DNA of 64,000 nucleotides from Paenibacillus athensensis (GCF_004514475.2 NZ_MYFO02000002.1:1-64000); one strand, 5' to 3'; shown: positions 51,034 through 60,963, counted from the first letter of the stretch. Translations and numbers: made by a program. The notes: generated by a model not told the origin, from the letters alone.

Positions 51034-52581
51034 TCAGTTGGACTGTTCGTCGGATGCGGCAAAAGGAATGGATGCCAGCTGCGACAGCGGCGGCGAATCG
51101 CTATTCCATTCGTTGGCGATGTGTTCGGCGATTGCTTGTTCGTTCATCAAGGCCTCACGCCGTGTGGCGTCTGCTGTCTCCGATTGCGCCTCTACGGCAG
51201 GTAATAGCTCTCCGATGGCTGGAGGAGCCGCGGACGGGCTCCCGGTTGGGGCGTCAACCTTGGGCGCAGCCTCGAATCCAGCGTCAGCCATCTGCGTGTG
51301 CGCCGCTTGCCTAACGACCGATGCGGGCTGCGCGTTCGTTGGCTCCGGCATCGCGGTTGCAGCGTCGGGCAGCGCCACCGGCGCATGTGCCTCTACAACC
51401 GCCGCATGGATGGTTGCAGTCGGCTCCGGCCGCGGCGGAGCAGCAAGCGGTGACGCAGCGCCGTCGTGCACGGCTGCGGCCGGGGGCATTTTTCCGGCCT
51501 GCCTGAGCAAAAAAGCGGCATACGCCATCGGCTTGGCATACGTGGCCTGCCATTCCTCCAGCATATCCGCTTCCTTGAAGCTGTAACGCTGGTCTTTGCC
51601 ATTGCATTCAATAAAGAGCGGGAAGCCGTCGGTGCTCAAGCCGATGTCCAGACCGAGATCGGCCATGTGCGGAAGCCGGGCGCTCAGCTGCTCGGCGACG
51701 CGCAGCGCAAAATCGCGCATGCCGGCGATTACGGCTTCGCCGTTCAAGTGCGGGCAGGCCTCGGCGAGCAGCTCAGGCAGCCGCCGGACCTGGCCGCCCA
51801 GCGCAACGTTCGTCACATAGAGGTGGGGCGCAGCGACTTTGGCGACGATGCCGGACACGCCCCAGCAGCCGTCGCCGCCACGCTGCACAGACACGCGCAT
51901 ATCGAACGGCCGGCCTTCCGCCGTGGCCAGCGGCAAACGCTGCTGAACGACGTACGGCATGCTGGCGATACGGCGAAGCAGCACCAGCGGCAGGCCGGTG
52001 CGAAAACGCACGGTCCGCCAGCGGCGATTGCTGACGCGCAGCGTATCCGGGTACGTCAGGCTCCAGCCGCCGCCCGCCCGCTCCAGCTTCATAATGCCGC
52101 GGCCAATGCTGCTTTGGCTCGGCTTGATAATCAGGGAAGAGAAGCTGCGCATCAGCGAGCGGATCGAAGTCGGGCTGGCCGGCAGGGTTACGGGCAAATG
52201 GGGGCGCAAAGCGGGCTGCTCCATCAGCAGACGGTGGATGAGCAGCTTGCTGTAACGGTTGCGGCCGTTAAACACGGCAATGCCGCATTCGCTCCAACGG
52301 GACAGCTCGCGGTTGGAACGCCGGTCGCCGTATATGGCTCGATTGTGGATAACGGCAGGGATCGGCAGCCATCGGCGCACGAACCCGCCGGACTCGGGAA
52401 CATAGGCGTGAACTTGCATGGTGGTCCATTGAACATCCTGCATGCGAAAAAATATCGGGATCAAGCCGTCAGCCTGGCCGGCCTGCACGTAGAATTGCAC
52501 GGCCTCGTAGCCGGTCTGGCCGGTGGGCAATTGGCTGAACAACACGTCGTTGACCAGAATGCCTGCATAGGAAGCATCCAT
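51034..52581 (-). CDS. YheC/YheD ATP-grasp spore coat-like protein with variable tail
   Basis: A 515-residue protein. It opens MDASYAGILVNDVLFSQLP, then a YheC-type segment (DGLIPIFFRMQDVQWTTMQV). The ATP-grasp core has SLIIKPSQSSIGRGIMKLER, YVVQQRLPLAT, FDMRVSVQRGGDGCWGVSGI, DLGLDIGLSTDG and FIECNGKDQRYSF. The last ~130 residues are an Ala/Pro/Glu-rich low-complexity tail with no fold signature. ATG 52581 follows AAAGGAG by 11 nt. It is divergent from the glycosyltransferase gene, with a shared ~180-nt promoter region. This pairing of a YheC/D protein with a GT4 recalls spore-coat gene clusters. Confidence 0.82.
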   Translation of the reverse strand: MDASYAGILVNDVLFSQLPTGQTGYEAVQFYVQAGQADGLIPIFFRMQDVQWTTMQVHAYVPESGGFVRRWLPIPAVIHNRAIYGDRRSNRELSRWSECGIAVFNGRNRYSKLLIHRLLMEQPALRPHLPVTLPASPTSIRSLMRSFSSLIIKPSQSSIGRGIMKLERAGGGWSLTYPDTLRVSNRRWRTVRFRTGLPLVLLRRIASMPYVVQQRLPLATAEGRPFDMRVSVQRGGDGCWGVSGIVAKVAAPHLYVTNVALGGQVRRLPELLAEACPHLNGEAVIAGMRDFALRVAEQLSARLPHMADLGLDIGLSTDGFPLFIECNGKDQRYSFKEADMLEEWQATYAKPMAYAAFLLRQAGKMPPAAAVHDGAASPLAAPPRPEPTATIHAAVVEAHAPVALPDAATAMPEPTNAQPASVVRQAAHTQMADAGFEAAPKVDAPTGSPSAAPPAIGELLPAVEAQSETADATRREALMNEQAIAEHIANEWNSDSPPLSQLASIPFAASDEQSN

Positions 52582-52762
52582 AAGAGGGTTCGCTCCTTTC
52601 GAGGGCGTCGGACGGGTAGCCGCATGTACAGTGTATGGGGATACTGGCGCAAGCGTTTGGACAGGAGCGGGGAACGCCGGGCGAATCCCCAAGCCTTGCG
52701 GCAAATTCCGCATATGCATATAGAGTGAAGACGTATGAGGTGTATTGGCGGGAGGGAACTTG

Positions 52763-53935
52763 ATGAATCGAAAACCGTGCGTCGCGATCGTTACGCCGGG
52801 TGCTTTTCCCGTACCTTCCGGCAAAAGCAGCTCGGTCGAGCAGGTCGTCGAAAAGCTCGCCGAACGGCTTGCACCCCGCGTAGCCACCGTAGTCTTTGGC
52901 AGAGCTACGTCGTTTCAACGCGCTGCGGAAACACGCGCCGGCGTCAGCTATCGCCGCGTCCCTTACGGCAATCCTAGAGCCTATATCGCTCGGGTCAGCG
53001 CCAAGCTCGCGGCGCTGCGGCCAACTGTGATTCAGGTGGAGAATCGTCCGCGTTTTGCCGCTTATTTGCGCAAGCGACATCCGCGTGCCGAAATCACCTT
53101 GTCGATGCATTCGACGTATTACATTTCCCGTCCGCATATCGGCCGTAAGGAGCTGGCTGCTTGTTTGCGCTGTGTGGACCGCGTCATTGTGAACAGCCGT
53201 TTTTTGCAGGGCTGGCTGGCCCGCCGCGTTCCGGGCTGCGCGCACAAAATCGTCGCCCAGCATCTCGGAGTCGATGCAAACGGCTTTATCTCACGCTGGA
53301 CGCCGGAAGGGCAGGCACTGCGCGAGGCCAAGCTGCGGGAACTCGGCATCGGCGAAGACAGGCGCATTGTGCTGTATGTCGGCCGGCTGATTCCGCGCAA
53401 AGGCGTCCATCTCCTGCTCGAAGCGATGCCGGCGATTGCCGAGCAGCATCCGCAGGCGCTTTTGATTGTGGTGGGCGGGGCGTTTTACGGCTCGAAGCGC
53501 GAGTCCGGCTATGTGCGGAAGCTGCACCGGACGGGCAACGCGCTGCGGCAGCATGTGCGTTTTGTACCGTATGTGCCGCATCAGGAGGTGGCTTCGTGGT
53601 ATCGGCTGGCCGATGTCGCCGTTGTCCCCTCCGTCAAGGAGGAAGCGTTCGGACTGGTCAATATCGAGGCAATGGCTTCGGGCGTCCCGGTGGTGGCTGC
53701 GCGCTCCGGCGGGATTGAAGAAATCATCGCCCACGGTACGACCGGATACATGACGACCTCCGGCTGTCCGGTCACAGAGCTGGCGGCCTATATCGTACGC
53801 TTGCTGGCCGATGCCGAGCTGCAGCGGGCGATGGGCGAGCAGGCCGTGCGCCGCGTTCAATCGCTGTTTACTTGGGAGCGGCTGGCAGCTGAACGGGCGG
53901 CCTTGTACGGCGTGCCTGATATGCCACCGCTGTAG
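52763..53935 (+). CDS. Family 4 glycosyltransferase (CotSA-like)
   Basis: A 390-residue GT-B enzyme. N-terminal: VAIVTPGAFPVPSGKSSSVE and IQVENRPRFAAYLRKRHP. The C-terminal donor domain has VLYVGRLIPRKGVHLLLEAM, VRFVPYVPHQEVASWYRLAD and the EX7E-type signature VVPSVKEEAFGLVNIEAMAS. The size and the neighbours resemble CotSA-type spore coat glycosyltransferases. Donor and acceptor are unknown; the Thr/Ser-containing fiber protein downstream at 54365 is a candidate acceptor. ATG 52763 follows GGGAGGG. Confidence 0.88.
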   Translation: MNRKPCVAIVTPGAFPVPSGKSSSVEQVVEKLAERLAPRVATVVFGRATSFQRAAETRAGVSYRRVPYGNPRAYIARVSAKLAALRPTVIQVENRPRFAAYLRKRHPRAEITLSMHSTYYISRPHIGRKELAACLRCVDRVIVNSRFLQGWLARRVPGCAHKIVAQHLGVDANGFISRWTPEGQALREAKLRELGIGEDRRIVLYVGRLIPRKGVHLLLEAMPAIAEQHPQALLIVVGGAFYGSKRESGYVRKLHRTGNALRQHVRFVPYVPHQEVASWYRLADVAVVPSVKEEAFGLVNIEAMASGVPVVAARSGGIEEIIAHGTTGYMTTSGCPVTELAAYIVRLLADAELQRAMGEQAVRRVQSLFTWERLAAERAALYGVPDMPPL

Positions 53936-54364
53936 CGCTAAGGTGCGATGCGGTTGACCTGAGGGGCGCGTTGATCGCCGGAAGCCGTGCCTATTTTTCC
54001 GCACCGTACGCGAATGGCCGGCCATGCGGCGGCTGCCAGAGCTGGCGGTTGTGACCGAGCTGCCGGAAAATGAGTCGGTTACGTGCCGTTTCGCGGCCCC
54101 AGTATTCGGAAGGATCTCGGAGGAAGTGCAACAGGCCCGTTGCTGCGAGCCGAAGCCTCCGACGGCGGGAAACGGTGGAGGAGGGCGGCGGGTCCGCGGG
54201 GCTTTTTCCACCAACAAGGTTGCCGAAAGGCGGCCTGAGCTGCGGGACAAGCTTTTTTTGGGCGGTTGGCAGGTTGTACGTTTTTGCAAGGCGGATGTAC
54301 CGAGCGGCGGGCGGATGAATATGGTAACATGTGACAGTTTTCGAACATTGAAGGAGAGAAGTCT
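53936..54364. other. 429-nt region before the repeat protein
   Basis: No gene is seen. A TTGACC hexamer near 53953 has no matching -10. A sporulation sigma-K or sigma-E promoter for the repeat protein was sought close to its start but not recognised with confidence. No terminator for the glycosyltransferase gene was found. Confidence 0.35.
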
Positions 54365-57300
54365 ATGAGCAGACGTAAACATAAGGACGATGCAGGCAAA
54401 CCGTTTGTCCGGCGCGTAAGCTCCAAAACGAACGAGCTGCGCTGGCTTGACGAGCCGGAGCGCAAGCTTGCCGCCCCCGCGGCCGCTGCTTCGCAGGAAG
54501 ACGAACATGCGGTCATTTCCAAAATTGCGTTGAAGCCGTCCGTTCGCAAAAAGCAGGAGGCGGCTCCCGAGCCGACATCCCCGGTAAACGAGCCGGAGTT
54601 GTCCGATGACGAATTGATCGAAACGCCGGACGCTGCGCTGTCGCTGCTGGCTGAGCGCCAGACCGGAGGCTACGGCCAGCCGGTTATTTACACGGACGAT
54701 ATCGTCGAAGAAGCGGTGACCTCGGATAAAATCGCCCGCCGCTCGATCGACGAGTCGAAGCTGAAGCCGCAAAGCATCGGGGCCAAAAGCATTCGCGATT
54801 TGGCCATCGACCACACCAAGCTGGCGCCAGGCAGCGTCACCCGCGACAAAATCGCCCCCGGCGCCGTCGATATCGAGCACTTGGCCCCGCAGGCTGTTTC
54901 GGGCGACAAGCTGCAGGATCATTCGATTGCCGGCAGCAAGCTGCAGGACAAAAGCATCACGTCAGACAAACTGGCCGATCAGACGATTGATGCGCTGAAG
55001 CTGGCTCCGGGCTCGATTCTGCCGCACCATATGTCGGAGATGGCGGTTACGACCGAGCTGCTGGAGGATCAGGCCGTTACGGGAGATAAAATCCAAAGCG
55101 GCGCCGTGCACGCCCGCCACCTGGCCAACTACAGCGTCGATACGGCCAAAATCGCCGATGCTGCCATCACGGGCGACAAGCTGCGCGATTTGGCGGTCAG
55201 CGAAGAGAAGCTCGCGCCTGAAAGCGTAGCGTCGTTCCATTTGCAGCCAGGCAGCGTGCAACGCCAGCATTTGGGCGACGGTGTGGTGCAAAGCGATAAT
55301 ATTGCCGCCGATCAGGTGCGCAGCGTGCATATTGCCGACGGCGCCGTGCAGTTTTTTCACCTGCAGGACGAGGCGGTGACTGCGAGTAAGCTGCAAAAGG
55401 GCGCCGTTGGTCCGGCGCAGCTCGGCGAGCAGGCCGTCGAGGGACGGCATCTGCAGGAAGGCGCGGTCGGCGCGGAGCATCTGGGCGATGAAGCGGTCAC
55501 GACCGGCAAGCTGGCGCCGGGCAGCGTGGCGACCGATCGGCTGGCCGATGGAGCGGTGACCGCAGAGAAGCTGGCCCCGGAAGCCGTTGGCTCCGCCCAA
55601 CTGGCGCCGGAAGCGGTGGGCCCGCAGCAGCTGGCTGCCGGCGCCGTACACGCGGGGCATTTGCAGCCGGGGGCGGTCGTGTCCGGCGTCATTGCGCCCG
55701 GCGCGGTCGATGCCGAGCATATCCGGCCGCAGTCGATTGACGCCGGTCTGCTGCAGGACGGCGCTGTGACGGCGGCGAAGCTGCAGGGCGGCGCGATTGA
55801 TGGCCGGCACCTGCGCGAGCTGGCGGTGGACACGGCTCACTTGGCCGACTATGCCGTTACCGGGCCGAAGCTGGCTCCGGAGTCGGTCTCGATGGAGAAG
55901 CTGGCCGATTTGTCCGTCGGCAGCGCCAAGCTGGGCGACGAGAGCGTCCATTCGGAGAAGCTGGCACGCGGCGCTGTCGGCTCCGGCCATGTCCAGAATG
56001 CGGCGATAACGCGCCGGCACTTGGCCGACCGCAGTGTGGACGGCAGCAAGCTGGAGGCCGGCGCAGTCGGCGGCGAGCATCTGGCGGCGGAATCCGTCGA
56101 TGCCTCGAAGCTGGCGGAGGAATCCGTAACAGCGGAGAAGCTGGCTCCGCTGGCTGTTGAGGGCCGGCATATTCAGCCTGGCAGCGTGGACGGCGGCCAT
56201 TTGCAGCTGGAGACCATCGGGCCGGAGCATCTGGTGCATGGCGCGTTCACGATTCACCAGCTGGCCGACCGCAGCATTGCCAGCAGCAAGCTGCAAAGCG
56301 GGGCTGTGGACGAAGAGATCCTGGCCCCGGGTTCTGTGACGGAAGCGAAGCTGGCGTATGGCGCGGTTGGCAGCGAGCATGTGCAGCGGGGAGCGATTTT
56401 GACCCCGATGCTGCGCGATGAGGCTGTCACCGAAGCCAAGCTGGCCGATGCTGCCGTGACGGGAGGGAAGCTGGCTTCCGGCAGCATCGATGTGACGAAG
56501 CTGTCGGCGGGCGCTGTCGGCAGCGTGCAGCTGATCGACGCCTCCGTCACTGCATCGAAGCTGGCAGCGGAGAGCGTCAACGGCGGCAAGCTGGTCGCGG
56601 GAGCCGTGAGCGCGCGTCATCTGGCGGACGGAGCGGTGACGCTGTCGAAGCTGGCGGCGGAAAGCGTGGACGGCAGCAAGCTGGCTGCGGAAGCGGTGAG
56701 CGAGGCGCATGTGGCGGACGGAGCGGTGACGCTGTCGAAGCTGGCAGCGGAAAGCGTGGACGGCAGCAAGCTGGTCGCGGAAGCGGTGAGCGAGCGGCAC
56801 GTTGCGGACGGAGCGGTGACGCTGTCGAAGCTGGCAGCGGAGAGCGTGGACGGCAGCAAGCTGGTCGCGGAAGCGGTAAGCGCGCGTCATCTGGCGGACG
56901 GAGCGGTGACGCTGTCGAAGCTGGCGGCGGAGAGCGTGGACGGCAGCAAGCTGGTCGCGGAAGCGGTGAGCGAGCGGCACGTGGCGGACGGAGCGGTGAC
57001 GCTGTCGAAGCTGGCAGCGGAGAGCGTGGACGGCAGCAAGCTGGTGGCGGAAGCGGTGAGCGAGCAGCACGTGGCGGACGGAGCGGTGACGCTGTCGAAG
57101 CTGGCGGCGGAAAGCGTGGATGGCAGCAAGCTGGTGGCGGAAGCGGTAAGCGAGCGTCATGTGGCGGACGGAGCGGTGACGCTGACGAAGCTGGCAGCGG
57201 AAAGTGTGGACGGCAGCAAGCTGATCGCGGGAGCGGTGAGCGAGGCGCATGTGGCGGACGGAGCGGTGACGCTGACGAAGCTGGCAGCGTGCAGCGTGGA

Positions 57301-60300
57301 CGGCAGCAAGCTGGTCGCGGAAGCGGTAAGCGAGCGGCACGTGGCGGACGGAGCGGTGACGCTGACGAAGCTGGCGGCGGAAAGCGTGGACGGCAGCAAG
57401 CTGATCGCGGGAGCGGTGAGCGAGGCGCATGTGGCGGACGGAGCGGTGACGCTGACGAAGCTGGCGGCGGAAAGCGTGGACGGCAGCAAGCTGATCGCGG
57501 AAGCGGTGAGCGCGCGTCATCTGGCGGACGGAGCGGTGACGCTGTCAAAGCTGGCCGCAGGCAGCGTCGATGGGACGAAGCTTACCGGCAAAAGCGTGGA
57601 CGGCACGAAGCTGACGTCGGAATCGGTAAGTGAGCGCCATTTGACGGACGGCTCGGTGACGTTGTCAAAGCTGGCCGCAGGCAGCGTCGACGGGACGAAG
57701 CTGAAGGACGGAAGCGTAGACGGCACGAAGCTGGCTTCGGAATCGGTGAATGAGCGCCATTTGACGAACGGCTCGGTGACGCTGTCGAAGCTGGCGGAAG
57801 GCAGCGTCGATGGAACCAAGCTGACGGGCGGAAGCGTGGACGGTACGAAGCTGGCTTCGGAATCGGTGAATGAGCGCCATTTGACGAACGGCTCGGTGAC
57901 GTTGTCGAAGCTGGCGGAAGGCAGCGTCGATGGAACGAAGCTGACGGGCGGAAGCGTGGACGGTACGAAGCTGACCGCGGGAGCAGTGAGCGAACGTCAT
58001 CTGATGGACGGCTCGGTGACGTTGTCGAAGCTGGCAGAAGGCAGCGTTGATGGAACGAAGCTGACGGACGGAAGCGTGGACGGCAGCAAGCTGATCGCGG
58101 GAGCGGTGGGTGAGCGTCATTTGACGGGCGGCTCGGTGACGTTGTCGAAGCTGGCGGAGGGCAGCGTTGATGGAACGAAGCTGACGGACGGAAGCGTGGA
58201 CGGCAGTAAGCTGACCGAGGAAGCGGTGAGTGAGCGCCATTTGACGGATGGCTCGGTGACGTTGTCGAAGCTGGCTCAGGGTAGTGTGGATGGCAGCAAG
58301 CTGGCGAACGGAAGCGTGGACGGCAGCAAGCTGATCCCGGGAGCGGTGAGTGAGCGCCATTTGACGGATGGCTCGGTGACGTTGACTAAGCTGGCTCAGG
58401 GTAGCGTGGATGGCAGCAAGCTGGCGAACGGAAGCGTGGACGGCAGCAAGCTGATCGCGGGAGCGGTGGGCGAGCATCATTTGACGGATGGCTCGGTAAC
58501 GATGTCGAAGCTGGCGGAAGGTTGCGTCGATGGAACCAAGCTGGCGGACGGAAGTGTGGACGGCAGCAAGCTGATCGCGGGAGCGGTGGGCGAGCGTCAC
58601 TTGACGGATGGCTCAGTGACGTTGTCGAAGCTGGCTGACGGCTCGGTGGACGGCAGGAAGCTGTCGGACGATAGTGTGGATGGGACGAAGCTGGCAGCGG
58701 GTGTGGTGAGTGAACGCCATCTTGCCGACGGCTCGGTGAGCGCAGCCAAGCTTGCGCCCGGCAGTCTGGACGGAACAAGGCTTTCTTTTGCCAGTGTCGA
58801 CGGCACGAAGCTGACTGCGGGAGCGGTAAGCGAAGCTCATCTGATGGAGGGTGTAGTGACCAGCGCCAAGCTGGCAGCAGGCAGTGTCGAGGGATCGAAG
58901 CTGGCCCGCGGTGCGATCAGCGACGTGCATATTTTGGACGGCGTCATTAGTGCTTCCAAGCTGGCTCCCGGCTGCGTAGACGGGACGAAACTGATTGGCG
59001 GAGCGGTAAGCGAGCCGCATTTGGCGAACGGTGCTGTGACGGGAGCGAAGCTGTCTCCGGGCAGTGTAGATAGTACCAAGCTGACGGCCGGCGCTGTCAA
59101 TGAAGTGCATTTGGCGGACGTATCGGTCACGTCGTCGAAGCTGGCTTTTGGCAGTGTGGATAGCACGAAGCTGACGGCTGGCGCGGTAAGCGAGGGACAT
59201 TTGGCCGAACGCGCGGTGACGCTGGCGAAGCTGGCTGAAGGCAGCGTGGACGGAACGAAGCTGACGGCCGGAGCTGTCAATGAAGCGCATCTGGCCGAAG
59301 GGGCGGTCAGCCGCTCCAAACTGGCGATGGGCAGCGTGGATGGCGCGAAGCTGGCTGCCGGAGCGATCAGCGAGCTGCATATTGCCGACGGCTCCGTGAC
59401 CCGTAGCAAGCTGGCCACAGGCAGCATCGATGCCGCCAAGCTGACCGCTAATGCGATTCATGAGGCTCATTTGACCGACGGCGCGGTCACGGCAGCGAAG
59501 CTGGCTTCTGCCAGTGTGGACGCCGGGAAGCTGGCGGCGGGCGCTGTGAATGAAGCGCATTTGGCCGAAGGCGCGGTGACGGGGAGCAAGCTGGCAGCTG
59601 GCAGCGTCGATGGCGGCAAGCTGGCAGCTGGAGCGGTCGGCGCCGAGCATATTCGCGACGGTGCGCTGAGCGGCGATAAACTGTCGCCTGGCAGTGTGGA
59701 CAGCAGCAGGCTGGCGGCCGGGGCGGTAAGCGCCGAGCATGTGCGCGACGGATCGCTGAGCGGCAACAAGCTGGCCTTCGGCAGTGTCGACGGTACGCGG
59801 CTGGCCGCTGGGGCGGTCAGTGTCGTACACGTCCAGGACGGTGCGCTGAGTGGCGAAAAGCTGGCTTTTGGCAGTATCGACGGCACGAAGCTGGCGGCAG
59901 GCGCTGTCACAGCGGCGCATATTCGCGATGGCGCTTTGAGCGGCGAAAAGCTGGCCTTCGGCAGTGTCGACGGCAGCAAGCTGGCTGCCGGTTCGGTAGG
60001 GCCGGCCCACGTGCAGGACGGCGTTCTCAGCGGCGACAAACTCGCGCCGGGCAGCATTGACAGCAGCAGGCTGGCCGCAGGCGCCGTTGGCCCCGAGCAT
60101 GTACGCGACGGTGCCTTGGGCAGCGAAAAGCTGGCCGCCGGCAGCATCGACGGGACGCGGCTGGCGACAGGAGCTATTGGCGAAGCGCATGTTCAGGACG
60201 GGGCGGTCACGCCTGCCAAGCTTGCTTTTGTCCCGGTTCAGGCCGCTGCCACCCAATCGAACACACTTCAGCAGTTCGGATTGGTGCCTTTTGAAATGAA

Positions 60301-60514
60301 AATTCAGGACGAAACGCTGGAGGTGGAAATCAGCTTCGACGCGCCTTTTGCCAATGAGCATTATGTGCTCACAGCGATGACCAACCATCCGGCCTGCTAT
60401 GTATCGGTTAAAAAGAAGCTGACCGACTCCGCTGTCATCTCCGTGATCCGGGCGAAATTCTCGCACGATCAGTACGGCATCGTCAACTGGATTGCGATCG
60501 GAGCCAAAGGATAA
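54365..60514 (+). CDS. Giant WIAG-tail repeat protein, probable spore-surface fiber
   Basis: A 2049-residue protein without signal peptide, starting at ATG 54365 after GAAGGAGAG. After a charged ~110-residue head, almost the whole length is built of ~10-residue units of the form GS-V-DG-x-KL-x, as in VTLSKLAAESVDGSKL. Units combine into 30-residue blocks between DNA positions about 56631 and 57531 (ten 90-nt copies). They then form 40-residue blocks from about 57531 to 58731 (ten 120-nt copies). The final ~95 residues are non-repetitive, ending in NWIAIGAKG, the WIAG-type tail. Hydrophobics at fixed positions suggest a beta-solenoid or trimeric fiber, like phage tail-fiber repeats. No secretion signal plus spore neighbours point to mother-cell assembly on the spore; that is inference. 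Confidence 0.82.
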   Translation: MSRRKHKDDAGKPFVRRVSSKTNELRWLDEPERKLAAPAAAASQEDEHAVISKIALKPSVRKKQEAAPEPTSPVNEPELSDDELIETPDAALSLLAERQTGGYGQPVIYTDDIVEEAVTSDKIARRSIDESKLKPQSIGAKSIRDLAIDHTKLAPGSVTRDKIAPGAVDIEHLAPQAVSGDKLQDHSIAGSKLQDKSITSDKLADQTIDALKLAPGSILPHHMSEMAVTTELLEDQAVTGDKIQSGAVHARHLANYSVDTAKIADAAITGDKLRDLAVSEEKLAPESVASFHLQPGSVQRQHLGDGVVQSDNIAADQVRSVHIADGAVQFFHLQDEAVTASKLQKGAVGPAQLGEQAVEGRHLQEGAVGAEHLGDEAVTTGKLAPGSVATDRLADGAVTAEKLAPEAVGSAQLAPEAVGPQQLAAGAVHAGHLQPGAVVSGVIAPGAVDAEHIRPQSIDAGLLQDGAVTAAKLQGGAIDGRHLRELAVDTAHLADYAVTGPKLAPESVSMEKLADLSVGSAKLGDESVHSEKLARGAVGSGHVQNAAITRRHLADRSVDGSKLEAGAVGGEHLAAESVDASKLAEESVTAEKLAPLAVEGRHIQPGSVDGGHLQLETIGPEHLVHGAFTIHQLADRSIASSKLQSGAVDEEILAPGSVTEAKLAYGAVGSEHVQRGAILTPMLRDEAVTEAKLADAAVTGGKLASGSIDVTKLSAGAVGSVQLIDASVTASKLAAESVNGGKLVAGAVSARHLADGAVTLSKLAAESVDGSKLAAEAVSEAHVADGAVTLSKLAAESVDGSKLVAEAVSERHVADGAVTLSKLAAESVDGSKLVAEAVSARHLADGAVTLSKLAAESVDGSKLVAEAVSERHVADGAVTLSKLAAESVDGSKLVAEAVSEQHVADGAVTLSKLAAESVDGSKLVAEAVSERHVADGAVTLTKLAAESVDGSKLIAGAVSEAHVADGAVTLTKLAACSVDGSKLVAEAVSERHVADGAVTLTKLAAESVDGSKLIAGAVSEAHVADGAVTLTKLAAESVDGSKLIAEAVSARHLADGAVTLSKLAAGSVDGTKLTGKSVDGTKLTSESVSERHLTDGSVTLSKLAAGSVDGTKLKDGSVDGTKLASESVNERHLTNGSVTLSKLAEGSVDGTKLTGGSVDGTKLASESVNERHLTNGSVTLSKLAEGSVDGTKLTGGSVDGTKLTAGAVSERHLMDGSVTLSKLAEGSVDGTKLTDGSVDGSKLIAGAVGERHLTGGSVTLSKLAEGSVDGTKLTDGSVDGSKLTEEAVSERHLTDGSVTLSKLAQGSVDGSKLANGSVDGSKLIPGAVSERHLTDGSVTLTKLAQGSVDGSKLANGSVDGSKLIAGAVGEHHLTDGSVTMSKLAEGCVDGTKLADGSVDGSKLIAGAVGERHLTDGSVTLSKLADGSVDGRKLSDDSVDGTKLAAGVVSERHLADGSVSAAKLAPGSLDGTRLSFASVDGTKLTAGAVSEAHLMEGVVTSAKLAAGSVEGSKLARGAISDVHILDGVISASKLAPGCVDGTKLIGGAVSEPHLANGAVTGAKLSPGSVDSTKLTAGAVNEVHLADVSVTSSKLAFGSVDSTKLTAGAVSEGHLAERAVTLAKLAEGSVDGTKLTAGAVNEAHLAEGAVSRSKLAMGSVDGAKLAAGAISELHIADGSVTRSKLATGSIDAAKLTANAIHEAHLTDGAVTAAKLASASVDAGKLAAGAVNEAHLAEGAVTGSKLAAGSVDGGKLAAGAVGAEHIRDGALSGDKLSPGSVDSSRLAAGAVSAEHVRDGSLSGNKLAFGSVDGTRLAAGAVSVVHVQDGALSGEKLAFGSIDGTKLAAGAVTAAHIRDGALSGEKLAFGSVDGSKLAAGSVGPAHVQDGVLSGDKLAPGSIDSSRLAAGAVGPEHVRDGALGSEKLAAGSIDGTRLATGAIGEAHVQDGAVTPAKLAFVPVQAAATQSNTLQQFGLVPFEMKIQDETLEVEISFDAPFANEHYVLTAMTNHPACYVSVKKKLTDSAVISVIRAKFSHDQYGIVNWIAIGAKG
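56631..58731 (+). repeat. In-gene tandem repeats, 90-nt then 120-nt units
   Basis: Within the giant gene, near-identical 90-nt units start about every 90 nt from 56631 to 57531. 120-nt units then follow from 57531 to 58731, each marked by GCTCGGTGACG(T/C)TG. Sequence identity falls towards both ends of the gene, as expected from recent unequal crossing-over in the centre. Confidence 0.85.
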
Positions 60515-60521
60515 ATTAATG

Positions 60522-60565
60522 AAAAAATCGACCTTGTCTGTTGGGGCAGACGGGTCGATTTTTTT
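60522..60565 (+). terminator. Terminator after the giant repeat gene
   Basis: AAAAAATCGACC pairs with GGTCGATTTTTT, with an inner GTCTG/CAGAC helix, and ends in a T run. Confidence 0.88.
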
Positions 60566-60596
60566 GTCCGTATTCGCTATGATGAGGGGAGGGGGG

Positions 60597-60918
60597 ATGC
60601 GGTTGAGCTTTTTTATGGTGTGGGTCTTGCCGATTTTGCTGATCGGGGTTCGTGGCTGCACTGGTCTTGTCTCCGATCAAGCAATTGGATGGGATGTACC
60701 GTGTAGTTTTTTACGGAGTAGCGCCTGTTTTGATTTTAATATTCGGCGTGTTGCTCCGGTTGGAGGAGCTCCGTCAGTTCCTTTTTCATCCCAACCAAAC
60801 GCTGCTTCACTTACTGAAGTCGCTGACGGAATCTCCATTTGTAATTGCCTTTATCTTGCTGGCAGCTTTAGCTGTTGAGAGATGGGTTGAAGCTAAAAGA
60901 CGGAAGCCAAGTGAATGA
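60597..60918 (+). pseudogene. Frameshifted small three-TM membrane protein
   Basis: AGGGGAGGGGGG directly precedes ATG 60597, which reads MRLSFFMVWVLPILLIG. Downstream, the neighbouring frame (from 60652) reads VAALVLSPIKQLDGMYRVVF, then two more TM segments, ending ERWVEAKRRKPSE. The two frames join if one G is removed from the GGGG run at 60645-60648, giving a coherent ~106-residue protein with three TM segments. It is either a real frameshift or a homopolymer sequencing error. The family is unknown. Confidence 0.6.
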
Positions 60919-60955
60919 AGACCTTTTCTGCGGATGTGCAGGCAAGGTCTTTTTT
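60918..60955 (+). terminator. Terminator between the frameshifted gene and CRISPR array
   Basis: AAGACCTT (60918-60925) pairs with AAGGTCTT (60944-60951), with inner CTGC/GCAG, followed by TTTT. It ends eight bases before the last CRISPR repeat. Confidence 0.88.
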
Positions 60956-60963
60956 CTGTATCG

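Noticed and set aside
51466-52728. 420-codon open frame on the plus strand
   Set aside because: It is antisense to the YheC/D gene, which has family motifs and a ribosome-binding site; the frame is an artefact of GC-rich codon use.
54962-57520. 852-codon minus-strand frame inside the repeat gene
   Set aside because: It mirrors the tandem DNA repeats of the plus-strand gene and has no start signal.
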